Positions 31,085-40,867 of a stretch of DNA of 64,000 nt are shown piece by piece. Within the stretch, counting starts at the first letter, position 1. Each line of letters opens with the position of its first letter. The translations under genes were made by a program, and so were the position numbers. Source of the stretch: Neisseria elongata subsp. elongata (lineage in GTDB: Bacteria > Pseudomonadota > Gammaproteobacteria > Burkholderiales > Neisseriaceae); the NCBI RefSeq assembly GCF_900113545.1, contig NZ_FOPS01000006.1, positions 115,254-179,253 on the forward strand, written 5' to 3'. The notes under the pieces were generated by a model. That model was given only the letters and a program-made list of their open reading frames with translations, ran no database searches and had not been told where the DNA came from.

Positions 31085-31471
31085 GTGTTTACCGTCCAAC
31101 GCATCTATGCCTTCCACCCCGAATCCGGCCTCTGCGCCGTCTTCATCGACCGCCTCTACCCGCGCGGAATTACCAAAGAAACATTCGCCGCCGTCGAATG
31201 GCTGAAAGACATCGCCCCCAGCACCGCCCTGCGCCGTTTCTATCACGAAAATCCGGAGGAAAACTTCGCCGCCTTCGCCTCCCGCTACTATAAAGAACTG
31301 AACGGTGCAGAAACGAAGCAGGCCGTTTCACGGCTGCTCGAACTGGAAAAAGCGCACGGCGAAGTCCGCCTGCTGACCGCCGTCCGCCATCCGGAACAGT
31401 CACACGTTTCCGTATTGGCGGACTTCCTCGGCGAAACCTTCGTTTACCTCGATAAAACAGACGGTGCCTAG
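31085..31471 (+). CDS. DUF488 (YeaO-like) protein
   Basis: 128 aa from a GTG start with SD GAGGAT. DUF488 marks: VQRIYAF, DRLYPRGITKE, WLKDIAPSTALRRFYHENPEENFAAFASRYYKEL (split over residues 38-71) and LLTAVRHPEQSH. Cytoplasmic, function unknown in the family. It stands alone between two DUS-containing gaps. Confidence 0.85.
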   Translation: MFTVQRIYAFHPESGLCAVFIDRLYPRGITKETFAAVEWLKDIAPSTALRRFYHENPEENFAAFASRYYKELNGAETKQAVSRLLELEKAHGEVRLLTAVRHPEQSHVSVLADFLGETFVYLDKTDGA

Positions 31472-31651
31472 CGTCTTCGGCAACTGCCGTTTTCCGCCCA
31501 CTTTCACTCAAAGCGACATTTTCCGTGCTGAAAATTCTCACAAAATATCCGGCCTGACTGCCGTTTTCCGCCTCGAATTTTCCGCTCCCAGGTCAAAAAC
31601 CCGCATGGAAAAGTAATTATCGACAGACCCTAATCCTTTCAGACGGCCTGC

Positions 31652-31657
31652 TATAAT
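31652..31657 (+). promoter_or_regulatory. Candidate -10 box of trpC
   Basis: Perfect TATAAT 42 bp before the trpC ATG, directly after a DUS complement; the -35 is weak, so the promoter call is tentative. Confidence 0.35.
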
Positions 31658-31698
31658 CCGCCGCCTATCCCGTTCAAACTCGCATTCAGGCAAACACC

Positions 31699-32481
31699 AT
31701 GACTGACATCCTGCAAAAAATCCTCGCCACCAAAGCCGAAGAAGTCGCCGCCGCCAAGGCCGCCGTCCCATTGGAAACACTCCGTCGCCAAGCCGAACAA
31801 GCCGAAGCGCCGCGCGGCTTTATCGCCGCCATCTGCGCCAAACGCACCGCCGGTCTGCCCGCCGTGATCGCCGAAATCAAAAAGGCCAGCCCGTCCAAAG
31901 GACTGATACGCCCCGACTTCGATCCCGCCGCCCATGCCGCCGACTACCAACGCGGCGGCGCGGCCTGCCTGTCGGTATTGACCGACGAACCATACTTCCA
32001 AGGCGCGCCCGAATACCTGAAACAGGCCAAAGCCGCCTGTTCGCTGCCCGTATTGCGCAAAGACTTCATCATCAACGAATATCAGATTTACCAAGCGCGC
32101 GCCTGGGGTGCGGATGCCGTGCTGCTGATTGCCGCCGCACTGGAAGCGGGACAACTCGAACATTTCGAACAAACCGCGCACCAATTAGGCATGGACGTAT
32201 TGCTGGAGCTGCACGACGAAAGCGAATTGGAAAAATGCGCCCGCCTCACCACCCCCCTGCGCGGCGTCAACAACCGCAATCTGCGCACGTTTGAAGTCAG
32301 CCTCGACCAAACCCTGCGCCTGCTGCCCCGTTTGGACGGCAGCATCGTCGTGGCCGAAAGCGGCATCCGCAACAAAGCCGACGTCGAATCCATGCGGAAA
32401 CACGGCGTGCACACCTTCCTCATCGGCGAAACCTTCATGCGTGCCGACGACATCGCCGCCGAAGTCGCCAAACTGTTTTAA
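31699..32481 (+). CDS. trpC: Indole-3-glycerol phosphate synthase
   Basis: 260 aa, full length, monofunctional as in betaproteobacteria. Closes the indole ring in tryptophan synthesis. TIM-barrel with the signature [66 protein letters not shown] and [12 protein letters not shown]. The other trp genes are not nearby, in keeping with the scattered trp genes of Neisseria. Confidence 0.97.
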   Translation: MTDILQKILATKAEEVAAAKAAVPLETLRRQAEQAEAPRGFIAAICAKRTAGLPAVIAEIKKASPSKGLIRPDFDPAAHAADYQRGGAACLSVLTDEPYFQGAPEYLKQAKAACSLPVLRKDFIINEYQIYQARAWGADAVLLIAAALEAGQLEHFEQTAHQLGMDVLLELHDESELEKCARLTTPLRGVNNRNLRTFEVSLDQTLRLLPRLDGSIVVAESGIRNKADVESMRKHGVHTFLIGETFMRADDIAAEVAKLF

Positions 32482-32558
32482 CGCCCGCCCGTCCTGCCCC
32501 GGCACACGGATGCCCGGACTGTGATATAGTGCCCGCGTTTGCAATTCCTCCGTATTTC

Positions 32559-32596
32559 AGGCCGTCTGAAAGGAAGTTTCCGCTTTCAGACGGCCT
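32559..32596 (+). terminator. Inverted DUS pair between trpC and mltA
   Basis: AG-DUS arms with a 14-nt loop, ending 16 bp before the mltA ATG. It may end trpC transcription, though it would sit in the mltA leader. Confidence 0.5.
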
Positions 32597-32612
32597 CTTG
32601 GCATCATCATTC

Positions 32613-33950
32613 ATGAATCAAAAAGTTTTACGCCTCTGCATCCTGCTGTCTGCCGCCGCACTGGCCGCCTGCACAGCCAAAAAACCCCGCCCCGCCTTAA
32701 AGCCCGCCGGCACCACCGTGCAACCGGTCAACACCTACCGCACCCCGCAGCCCGCAGGACAGCGCGCCACCGCCGGTACGACCGTCCGCCCCGCGGGCAG
32801 CAGCGCGTCCTACACCGCCGTCGACTACGCCGCACTGCCGCAATGGTCCCACCAGCACTTCGCCAAAAGCCTCGAATCCTTCCTCAAAGGCTGCGAAAAA
32901 CTGCAAAACCAACCCGGCTGGCAGGCCGTCTGCACGCAGGCCGCGCAAACCCAACGCAACAACCACGCCGCCCGCAGTTTTTTCGAACAATACTTCACCC
33001 CCTGGCAGGTCAGCGAAAACGGCCAACTCGGCGGCACCGTAACCGGCTATTACGAACCCGTCCTCCACGGCGACACGCAAGCCTCCGCCCGCGCCCGCTT
33101 CCCTGTTTACGGCATCCCCTACGACTTCGTCTCGGTAGACCTGCCCGCCAACCTGCGCGGCAGCAAAGCCACCGTCCGCGTGCGCCAAACCGGACAGAAC
33201 ACCGGCCGCATCGCCGCCGACGGCACCCACACCGCCAACCTCGCCGCCTTCCCCATCACCGAGCGCACCAAAGCCCTCAAAGGCCGTTTTGTCGGCGGCA
33301 GCTTCGTCCCCTACCACACCCGCAACGAAATCAACGGCGGCGCGCTGAACGGCAAAGCACCGATACTCGGCTATGCCGACGACCCCGTCGAACTCTTCTT
33401 CCTCCAAATACAAGGTTCCGGCCGCCTGAAAACCCCGTCCGGCAAATACATCCGCCTCGGGTTTGCCGACAAAAACGAATACCCCTACGTCTCCATCGGC
33501 CGCTACATGGCCGACCGCGGCTACCTCCCGCTGGCGCAGACCACCATGCAGGGCATCAAAGCCTATATGCAGCAGAACCCGCAAAAACTAGCCGAAGTAT
33601 TGGGGCAAAACCCCAGCTATGTCTTCTTCCGCACCCTCGACGACAACAGCGACGGCCCCATCGGCGCGCTCGGCACCCCCCTGATGGGCGAATACGCGGG
33701 CGCGGTAGACCGCCACCACATCACGCTCGGCGCACCCCTCTTCGTCGCCACCACCCACCCCGAAACCCGCCACGGCCTCAACCGCCTGATTATGGCGCAG
33801 GATACCGGCAGCGCCATCAAAGGCGCGGTGCGCGTGGATTACTTCTGGGGATACGGCGACGAAGCCGGACGCGTCGCCGGCAAAATGAAACACACAGGCT
33901 ACGTCTGGCAGCTCCTGCCCAACGGCGTCTCGCCGCAATACCGCCCCTGA
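32613..33950 (+). CDS. mltA: Membrane-bound lytic murein transglycosylase A (GNA33 homologue)
   Basis: 445 aa from ATG32613. Lipobox LAAC, so an outer-membrane lipoprotein. After a Pro/Thr-rich linker (residues 22-70) come the MltA barrel (QLGGTVTGYYEPVL, PFPVYG-like RFPVYGIPYD) and the 3D domain (QDTGSAIKGAVRVDYFWGYGDEAGRVAGKM split over 395-425), which carries the catalytic Asp of the family. Cleaves peptidoglycan to 1,6-anhydro products for turnover and septation. In N. meningitidis the homologue is the GNA33 antigen. Confidence 0.95.
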   Translation: MNQKVLRLCILLSAAALAACTAKKPRPALKPAGTTVQPVNTYRTPQPAGQRATAGTTVRPAGSSASYTAVDYAALPQWSHQHFAKSLESFLKGCEKLQNQPGWQAVCTQAAQTQRNNHAARSFFEQYFTPWQVSENGQLGGTVTGYYEPVLHGDTQASARARFPVYGIPYDFVSVDLPANLRGSKATVRVRQTGQNTGRIAADGTHTANLAAFPITERTKALKGRFVGGSFVPYHTRNEINGGALNGKAPILGYADDPVELFFLQIQGSGRLKTPSGKYIRLGFADKNEYPYVSIGRYMADRGYLPLAQTTMQGIKAYMQQNPQKLAEVLGQNPSYVFFRTLDDNSDGPIGALGTPLMGEYAGAVDRHHITLGAPLFVATTHPETRHGLNRLIMAQDTGSAIKGAVRVDYFWGYGDEAGRVAGKMKHTGYVWQLLPNGVSPQYRP

Positions 33951-34253
33951 GCCGGAAACCGACAGGCCGTCTGAAAGTCCCGCTTCTGCATATTGAAAAC
34001 AGAAAACCCTGTTTCGTCCAGAAAACGGCGTTTCCGCGAAGCCCGAGCGGCTTTTCAGACGGCCTCAGCACTACAGCCAAGAGCATAAAATGCCATAAAA
34101 CCACACAAAACGGCGCATCAAATAACAAACAACGCCGAAAACGGAAAATTAAGCAATTTAATAACACAAAACCGCAAATTCCATCTTGCCAAGCCCCTGC
34201 CGGGGCGGCTATCCTTCCCGCCTGACAAAAACAACGCGACAACGGACACAGCC
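33951..34253. other. Intergenic region and aroG leader
   Basis: 303 bp without a gene. A widely spaced inverted DUS pair (33964 to about 34064) follows mltA. The rest is A-rich, then a small GC hairpin GCCCCTGCCGGGGC at 34193-34206, 48 bp before the aroG ATG. The hairpin could be a leader element of aroG or chance. Confidence 0.5.
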
Positions 34254-35297
34254 ATGAACCGCATGAACAAAACCGACGACATCCGCATCAACGGCATAGA
34301 CGAACTGCTGCCCCCCATCGCCCACCTCTACGAACTGCCGCTGGACGACAAGGCGGCCGAACTCGTCGAAAGCACCCGCAACCAAATCGCCGACCTCATC
34401 CACGGCCGCGACAAACGCCTGCTCGCCGTTATCGGCCCCTGCTCCATCCACGACCCCAAAGCCGCCCTCGAATACGCCCGCCGCCTGCTGCCCCTGCGGC
34501 AAAAATACGAAAAAGAGCTGCTCATCGTCATGCGCGTTTATTTTGAAAAACCGCGTACCACCGTCGGCTGGAAAGGCCTCATCAACGACCCCTATCTGGA
34601 CGGCACCTTCGACATCAACTTCGGCCTGCGCCAAGCCCGCCGCCTGCTGTTGGATCTGAACAACCTCGGCATGCCCGCCTCCACCGAATTCCTCGACATG
34701 ATTACCCCGCAGTATTACGCCGACCTCATCTCCTGGGGCGCCATCGGCGCGCGCACCACCGAAAGCCAGGTGCACCGCGAGCTTGCCAGCGGCCTGTCCT
34801 GCCCCGTCGGCTTCAAAAACGGCACCGACGGCAACCTCAAAATCGCCATCGACGCCATCGGCGCGGCCTCCCACCCGCACCACTTTCTCTCCGTTACCAA
34901 AGCCGGACACTCCGCCATCGTCCACACCGCGGGCAACCCCGACTGCCACGTCATCCTGCGCGGCGGCAAAGAGCCGAACTACAGCGCGGAACACGTCCGA
35001 GACGCAGTCGCCCAACTGACCAAAGCCGGAGTCAGCCCCCGCCTGATGGTAGACTGCAGCCACGCCAACAGCCGCAAAGACTACACCCGCCAAATGGAAG
35101 TCGCTCAGGACGTGGCGGCGCAAATCCGCAACGGCAAACAAAACATCATGGGCGTGATGGTGGAAAGCCACCTCGTCGAAGGCCGTCAGGACAAACCCGA
35201 AACCTACGGCCAAAGCATCACCGATGCCTGCATCGGCTGGGACACCACCGAAGAAATGCTCGCCCTGCTGGCCGACGCCGTCCGCAACCGCCCCTGA
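34254..35297 (+). CDS. aroG: 3-deoxy-D-arabino-heptulosonate-7-phosphate synthase (AroAI-beta type)
   Basis: 347 aa. Condenses PEP and erythrose-4-phosphate, the entry to aromatic amino acid synthesis. Family marks: LLAVIGPCSIHDPKAALEYA, MRVYFEKPRTTVGWKG, GARTTESQVHRELASGLS, KNGTDG, and VDCSHANSRKDY. It belongs to the AroF/G/H subfamily with feedback inhibition by one aromatic amino acid; phenylalanine is likely for an AroG type but cannot be read from sequence by eye. ATG34266 is an alternative start. Confidence 0.96.
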   Translation: MNRMNKTDDIRINGIDELLPPIAHLYELPLDDKAAELVESTRNQIADLIHGRDKRLLAVIGPCSIHDPKAALEYARRLLPLRQKYEKELLIVMRVYFEKPRTTVGWKGLINDPYLDGTFDINFGLRQARRLLLDLNNLGMPASTEFLDMITPQYYADLISWGAIGARTTESQVHRELASGLSCPVGFKNGTDGNLKIAIDAIGAASHPHHFLSVTKAGHSAIVHTAGNPDCHVILRGGKEPNYSAEHVRDAVAQLTKAGVSPRLMVDCSHANSRKDYTRQMEVAQDVAAQIRNGKQNIMGVMVESHLVEGRQDKPETYGQSITDACIGWDTTEEMLALLADAVRNRP

Positions 35298-35314
35298 CGC
35301 ACGCACACCGTCCG

Positions 35315-35354
35315 AGGCCGTCTGAAAAGCACCACCCGCATTTTCAGACGGCCT
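35315..35354 (+). terminator. Inverted DUS pair after aroG
   Basis: AG-DUS arms with a 16-nt loop, 17 bp after the stop. Confidence 0.7.
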
Positions 35355-35464
35355 TTCCGCATCAGCCGTCGGACAGAACCGCAAATACCGATTGCCGTCA
35401 GACAAACGGCCTGCTATAACCGCAAACCTTTCTTTCAGACGGCCTTCAAACACACGGAACACCC

Positions 35465-36535
35465 ATGAAAATCATACTGGCCACCTCCATGGGCGGGCTG
35501 GGCGGCACCGAAACCGCCAGCCTGCGCCTCGGCAGCCTGCTGGCACGGCACGGACACGACGTATTGCTGGCCGCATCCGACGGCCCGCTGGTCTCCGACG
35601 CACAAGCCGCAGGCATGCGTTGGCAAAACATCGACTTTTACGGCGGCGGCCGCACCGGCTACCTGCGCGCCGCCCTCGCCTTCGCCCGCCTGCTGCGCCG
35701 CGAACGCCCCGACATCGTCCACTGCCAAATGGCGCGCATCGTCCCCGCCTGCGCAATAGCGGCCAAAATCTGCTCGCCGCGCAGCAAGGTTTTCTACCAC
35801 GCGCGCGGCCTGAACTCCGAAACCTATCCCAAAATCGCCCGCCTGTTTGCCAAGCTCGGCGTATACATCATCGCCAACTGCCGCCACGAACAGCAGAAAC
35901 TCATCCGCCACGGTTTTCCCGCCGAACGCACCGCCTACACCTACAACGCCCTGCCGCCCGCCCCCGCCGTTTCCGCCAAAACGCCGCGCGGTTTCGTCGT
36001 GCTCGGCACATTGTCGCGCTTGGACAAAGTACGCGCCGTCCACCTGACGATAGACGTTTTCCACACCCTGCTACAACGCGGCCTGCCCGTCCGGCTGCAC
36101 ATCGCGGGCACGGGCGAAGAACGCCCCGCCCTAGAAGCGCAGGCCGAACGGCTGGGCATTGCCGACAAAGTTTCCTTCCTCGGCGCGGTGCGGGATTTGA
36201 ACGCCTATTTCGCCGACACCGATATTCTGGTGAACACCTTGGACTGCGCGGGCGACCACGGCGCGGGCGTGGGCAACAATATTTTGGAAGCCGGGCTGTA
36301 CCGCACCTCTGTCGCCAGCTACGACGCAGCGGGCATTGCCGAAATGGTGGAAAACGGCAAAACCGGTTTCTGCACCCCGCTGCACGACCAGGCCATGCTG
36401 GCCGACGCGCTGGAGCAACTCGTCCGCTCGCCCGAACTGCGTCAAACCTTCGGCAACGCCCTGCACGAACGCGTTACCCGCCTGTGCTCGGACGACGAAA
36501 TCTACCGCACGACCATGGCCGCCTACGCACTGTAA
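35465..36535 (+). CDS. GT4-family glycosyltransferase
   Basis: 356 aa. GT-B fold: N-terminal MGGLGGTETASLRLGSLLA (acceptor-side loop), DIVHCQMARIVPACAIA, the inter-domain linker near residue 170, VLGTLSRLDKVRAVH, and the EX7E-like nucleotide-sugar region DHGAGVGNNILEAGLYRT near residues 265-282. Retaining transferase that would extend a lipid-linked or LOS glycan on the cytoplasmic face. The acceptor and sugar are not predictable. First gene of the sugar locus, set off by DUS on both sides. Confidence 0.88.
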   Translation: MKIILATSMGGLGGTETASLRLGSLLARHGHDVLLAASDGPLVSDAQAAGMRWQNIDFYGGGRTGYLRAALAFARLLRRERPDIVHCQMARIVPACAIAAKICSPRSKVFYHARGLNSETYPKIARLFAKLGVYIIANCRHEQQKLIRHGFPAERTAYTYNALPPAPAVSAKTPRGFVVLGTLSRLDKVRAVHLTIDVFHTLLQRGLPVRLHIAGTGEERPALEAQAERLGIADKVSFLGAVRDLNAYFADTDILVNTLDCAGDHGAGVGNNILEAGLYRTSVASYDAAGIAEMVENGKTGFCTPLHDQAMLADALEQLVRSPELRQTFGNALHERVTRLCSDDEIYRTTMAAYAL

Positions 36536-36831
36536 GGCCGTCTGAAAAAAACCGTTTCATCCAGCTAAACCGTGCTTTCAGACGGCCTCATCCGCAAAAC
36601 CGCGCCTGACGGAAAACCAAGCCTGCGGTCGCGGATTGCCGAAGCGCACGCGCACGGCCAACCCGACATGCAAAACCCGCACCGGCGGCAGAAAACCATC
36701 CTGAAACCGCCCCGACCGACCGCCGCCCGCCACATGGCGGCAAACTGTTTTTCAGACGGCCTCCCGCACACACTTTGCGGATAAAACCGCCGCCCTTACA
36801 ATAGCCCCTTTTTCAGACGGCCTCCCGCACC
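36536..36831. other. Intergenic DUS-rich region
   Basis: 296 bp without a supported gene. An inverted DUS pair (36535-36588) ends the first glycosyltransferase gene. Two more single DUS lie near 36750 and 36812. A TACAAT box at 36797-36802 may serve the next gene. Confidence 0.5.
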
Positions 36832-38001
36832 ATGAACATCACCATCGTCGCCCCTTTCTGCTCGCTGCCGAACGAACCCTACTTCAACCGTTTCCGCTAT
36901 CTGGCCGAACGGCTGGCCGAACGGCACGACGTTTTGCTGATTACCAGCAATTTCCGCCACCACGACAAAACCTTCCGCCGCCCCGAAGACGCGGCCGCCG
37001 CATCGGAAGGCCGTCTGAAAGTCATGCTGCTGGCCGAAGACGGCTACCGCAAAAACGTTTCCCCCGCCCGCCTGAAAAGCCACCGCACCTTCGTCAAAAA
37101 TCTCGAACGCTGGCTGCAAAACTGCCCGCCGTATTCGCAGGACGTCGTCTATTCCGCCTACCCGCTGATGGGCAGCAATATCCTGCTGGGGCAACACAAA
37201 GCGCGGCTGGGCTTCAAACTGATTACCGACGTGCAAGACGTATGGCCCGAATCCTTCTCCGCCGTTTTGCCCTTCATCAAAAAACTCCCGCCGCGCCGCC
37301 TGCCCTTCGCCCGCCGCGCCGACCGCGCCTATGCCTGCGCCGACGGCCTGATCGCCGTCTCCGACAGCTACCTTGCCCGCGCCCGCGCCGCCAATCCCGA
37401 CGTACCCGCCGAAACCGTCTACATCGGTGCCGACTTCGGCGAAATCGCCGCCATCCCGCCGCACCGCTTCGCCGAACGCAAAACCCGCCTGTTCTACCTC
37501 GGCACCCTCAGCCACAGCTACGACGTCGAAACCGTCTGCCAAGGCGTGCGGCTTCTCGAAGCGGCGGGAGAAACGGTGGAACTGCACATCTGCGGCGGCG
37601 GCCCCGACCTCGCCCGTCTGCAACAGAAATTTTCAGACGGCGGCATCATCTTCCACGGCTACCTGCCCTACCGCGAAATGATATCGCTGGCCAAAGGCTG
37701 CGACATCGCGGTAAACCCCATCCACAGCTACGCCATGCAGTCCGTCACCAACAAACTGTCCGACTACATGGCACTGCAAAAACCCATCCTCAACAGCCAG
37801 CAAAAACCCGAAGTACACCGGCTGCTGAACCTACTGCCGCACGAACACTACCGCTCGGGCAACGGCGCGGACTTCGCCGCCGCCTACCGCCGCCTGACGC
37901 ACAACCGCCAAGCCCCTGTTCAACGCGACGAAATCGCCCGCCGCTTCGACCGCGACACCGCCTACCGCCGCATCATTGCCATGATAGAAGGCTTCGTGTA
38001 A
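36832..38001 (+). CDS. GT4-like glycosyltransferase
   Basis: 389 aa. GT-B architecture with FNRFRYLAERLAERHDVLLI near the N-terminus, ITDVQDVWPESF (a motif common in wcaI/wbuB-like glycosyltransferases), ACADGLIAVSDSYLARA, the second Rossmann half starting RLFYLGTLSHSYDVETV, and NPIHSYAMQSVTNKLSDYMALQKPIL in the donor site. Probably adds a hexose or N-acetylhexosamine to a lipid-linked glycan. Unrelated at the residue level to the neighbouring glycosyltransferase. Confidence 0.87.
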   Translation: MNITIVAPFCSLPNEPYFNRFRYLAERLAERHDVLLITSNFRHHDKTFRRPEDAAAASEGRLKVMLLAEDGYRKNVSPARLKSHRTFVKNLERWLQNCPPYSQDVVYSAYPLMGSNILLGQHKARLGFKLITDVQDVWPESFSAVLPFIKKLPPRRLPFARRADRAYACADGLIAVSDSYLARARAANPDVPAETVYIGADFGEIAAIPPHRFAERKTRLFYLGTLSHSYDVETVCQGVRLLEAAGETVELHICGGGPDLARLQQKFSDGGIIFHGYLPYREMISLAKGCDIAVNPIHSYAMQSVTNKLSDYMALQKPILNSQQKPEVHRLLNLLPHEHYRSGNGADFAAAYRRLTHNRQAPVQRDEIARRFDRDTAYRRIIAMIEGFV

Positions 38002-38055
38002 ATTACCACGCTTCCCGCCGTCCACACGGCATAACAAACCCCAAAAGGACTTCCC

Positions 38056-38451
38056 ATGAAAACCCGCACCGCCGCCATCGTTTTGGCCGCCGTTTTAACC
38101 GCTCCCGCCTTCGCCGCCGAACCGGCGCAAACCGCCGAGACAACACAAGCCTCCGAAGCGGCAACCACCTTCTGCAAACTTTCCGCCACCATCGCCCATG
38201 ATGCCGTATTGGCCAGACTGAACGGCGAAAAACGCGAACAAGCCGAAAAAAGACTGCTGAAACGCTTCATGCCTGCGGCCAAACACGTCAAAGCCCGCGA
38301 AATGGTTCAAGAAACCGTCACACGCCTGACCGGCTCAATCTACCAATCCAAGCTGAACCCGAACCTGGAAAAATCGGATTACAAATACATTGCCGAAGAA
38401 GTCGGCAAAGGCGAATTCCAACTATGCATGGAAGCCGCAATGTCAAACTGA
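38056..38451 (+). CDS. Secreted two-cysteine helical protein, paralogue 1
   Basis: 131 aa with a signal peptide (cleavage near AFA-AEP). The mature part is mostly helical and holds two cysteines, Cys40 and Cys124, probably a disulfide. The C-terminal motif [19 protein letters not shown] matches the same place in the next two genes, and ARLNGEK after the first Cys matches SGLKGEK in paralogue 2. No known family recognised. SD AAAGGA. First of three tandem copies between a glycosyltransferase and the phosphoglycosyl transferase. Confidence 0.85.
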
Positions 38452-38466
38452 TAGAATCCGCCAATC

Positions 38467-38506
38467 AGGCCGTCTGAAACCGAAAATCCCACCCTTCAGA
38501 CGGCCT
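38467..38506 (+). terminator. Inverted DUS pair between paralogues 1 and 2
   Basis: AG-DUS arms with a 16-nt loop, 16 bp after the stop of paralogue 1. Confidence 0.6.
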
Positions 38507-38564
38507 GCAATGCGAGGCAACCCGCCTACCCCCGTAAACACGATACCGACCGAAAAGGAAAAAC

Positions 38565-38960
38565 ATGAATACCAAAGCCACCCTCACCGCCGTCCTGCTG
38601 CTGGCCGCCTCCGCCACCTTTGCCGCACCGTCTGAAGAAGACAAACAGAAAGGCATCGAAGCCTTCTGCAACGCAGCCGCCAACATGGCATACGACTCCA
38701 TGCTGTCCGGCCTGAAAGGCGAAAAACGCCCGGCCGTACAAAAAAAACTGGAAGCCAAATACCTCAAACCCTTTGCAGAAGATAAAAACCTGTCCGGAAT
38801 CATGGGCGAACAAATCAAATACGCACTGAAAAAAACCGAAGTCATCCTGAAAGAAGCCAAACAAGCCGGCTTAAAAGTAAAACCGGCAGAATACGAGGAA
38901 CTGGCCATGGAAGCCGGCAGGGCCGAAATGGAAGTCTGCATGAAAAACATGGCCGAATAA
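38565..38960 (+). CDS. Secreted two-cysteine helical protein, paralogue 2
   Basis: 131 aa, signal peptide to about residue 21 (ATFA-AP), SD AAAGGAA. Cys35 and Cys125. Same pattern as its neighbours: Cys, Ala-rich helix ([19 protein letters not shown]), a Tyr-containing middle (KYLKPFAED), and the C-terminal [19 protein letters not shown]. Very rich in Lys and Glu. Periplasmic or secreted; function unknown. Confidence 0.85.
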
Positions 38961-38967
38961 GCGATGA

Positions 38968-38997
38968 AGGCCGTCTGAAAAAGCTTCAGGCGGCCTT
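38968..38997 (+). terminator. Imperfect DUS hairpin between paralogues 2 and 3
   Basis: Left arm AGGCCGTCTGAA, right arm TTCAGGCGGCCT (one G-T pair), 5-nt loop, followed by TTT. Confidence 0.6.
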
Positions 38998-39018
38998 TTG
39001 TCAAACCGAGGAATACCA

Positions 39019-39411
39019 ATGAACACATCAAAATACGCCGCCGCCATACTTTTTGCCGCCGCTTTTTCCGCCGCATCCGCAGAGCCTCGGGAAGCCTCCG
39101 TCCAAGACAGATGTATCCTCACCGGCCTGATGGCGCAAACCGCCATGGGCGAAAGGCTGGCCGGTACGGACATCGGGCAGGCAATGGAAAAAATGACCGA
39201 ACGCTACATGGTGGTTGCCCAAAACGACGCCACCCGCGCCTTCGTCGAACGGCAAATCGCCCGCGTCGCCCGCGGAATATACCGTTTGCCGCAATCGGCT
39301 TTAAACGCGGTCCCGAAATCCGACTATGCAATCTTCGCACGCGATGCGGGCAAGGCCGAATACCAACTGTGCATGGAGACACTGACCGGCAAACCCGCGA
39401 AAGCCGAATAA
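39019..39411 (+). CDS. Secreted two-cysteine helical protein, paralogue 3
   Basis: 130 aa from ATG39019, preferred for its GAGGA SD and the proper signal peptide [21 protein letters not shown]; an in-frame ATG at 38998 lies within the DUS hairpin region. Cys32 and Cys118. C-terminal [19 protein letters not shown] matches paralogues 1 and 2. More diverged in the middle. It ends 16 bp before the phosphoglycosyl transferase start, so the two may be co-transcribed. Confidence 0.85.
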   Translation: MNTSKYAAAILFAAAFSAASAEPREASVQDRCILTGLMAQTAMGERLAGTDIGQAMEKMTERYMVVAQNDATRAFVERQIARVARGIYRLPQSALNAVPKSDYAIFARDAGKAEYQLCMETLTGKPAKAE

Positions 39412-39427
39412 AGGCCGCCTGAAAACC

Positions 39428-40036
<609 letters not shown>

Positions 40037-40117
40037 AACCGGCCGTCCGAAACCCGTTTCCGCTCCGCCGAAACCGCACTTTCAGACGGCCCCTTCCCCA
40101 ATCCGACCCGAAAAAAC

Positions 40118-40822
40118 ATGAAAACATTCCGACTATTCGCCGCAACGATACTGGCCTGCTCCTTTCAGACGGCCTCCGCCTACGATGTAACCCGTGGCGC
40201 ATTGCAAAACCACCCTGCCTTGGCAAGCTACGGCTACAACCTAAACGCCATTCACAATAACAACCGAAACGTTGTTTATTACGGCAACAATACAAGCACC
40301 TATAACGGCGGCAATATCCTAACGCTGAAAAACCTTTACTATCTCAACGAGATAGATCGGCAAATCGAAAGGCGCAGAAGACCCGTAAATTACAACAACC
40401 CGCGCATATGTATGAAAGTTCCGGTTGTTGAAAACAGAGGTTCGCAACTCTGCATGCATCTCTTTCTCGACCGCGCGCTCCCCGCACCGAGGGCAGAACT
40501 GTATTTCAGCAACGATGACATCGGATATCAAGGCCCAGTCCTCACATACGAAAACGGCATCCTCATAGAAAGCACCGTTTACCACGATAATTTCGAGCTC
40601 CAAGAAGGCGGGAAACGTTACGAACGCATCAACGAAAAAACCTATGCCGTTACCCAATACGGCCGCGAACGCACACCCGTCGCCGGTTCGTACGCCGAAA
40701 TATCGGCCGAACAGGCCGCACAGGAAATCGGCGTAAAAAGCGTGTATCTACAAGATGCGTTGTCTCCGTCCCTTTACGAACGCGTCGTGAAAGCAACGAA
40801 GAAAATACGCGGCTCGAAATAA
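40118..40822 (+). CDS. Secreted protein of unknown function inside the pgl-like locus
   Basis: 234 aa. Signal peptide MKTFRLFAATILACSFQTASA, whose end is encoded partly by a DUS. An Asn/Tyr-rich segment follows (YGYNLNAIHNNNRNVVYYGN), then a basic patch RRRRP and a beta-rich region with two cysteines (RICMKVP and SQLCMHL). No known domain recognised. It lies between the phosphoglycosyl transferase and the acyltransferase, where meningococcal PglB has a simple domain linker. It may be an insertion in an ancestral gene pair; a function in glycosylation is not shown. Confidence 0.78.
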   Translation: MKTFRLFAATILACSFQTASAYDVTRGALQNHPALASYGYNLNAIHNNNRNVVYYGNNTSTYNGGNILTLKNLYYLNEIDRQIERRRRPVNYNNPRICMKVPVVENRGSQLCMHLFLDRALPAPRAELYFSNDDIGYQGPVLTYENGILIESTVYHDNFELQEGGKRYERINEKTYAVTQYGRERTPVAGSYAEISAEQAAQEIGVKSVYLQDALSPSLYERVVKATKKIRGSK

Positions 40823-40867
40823 ACGGCGTTTTCAGACGGCCTGCCGCCTCCAATCTTGGAAACACCC

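Noticed and set aside
32843..34225. 460-codon frame overlapping mltA in another phase
   Set aside because: Arg/Pro-rich low-complexity product typical of a shifted GC-rich frame; mltA has all catalytic and lipoprotein features.
38056..39411. Toxin-antitoxin or bacteriocin-immunity cassette
   Set aside because: All three products have signal peptides and the same fold pattern; there is no toxin-antitoxin size pairing, leader cleavage motif or dedicated exporter.
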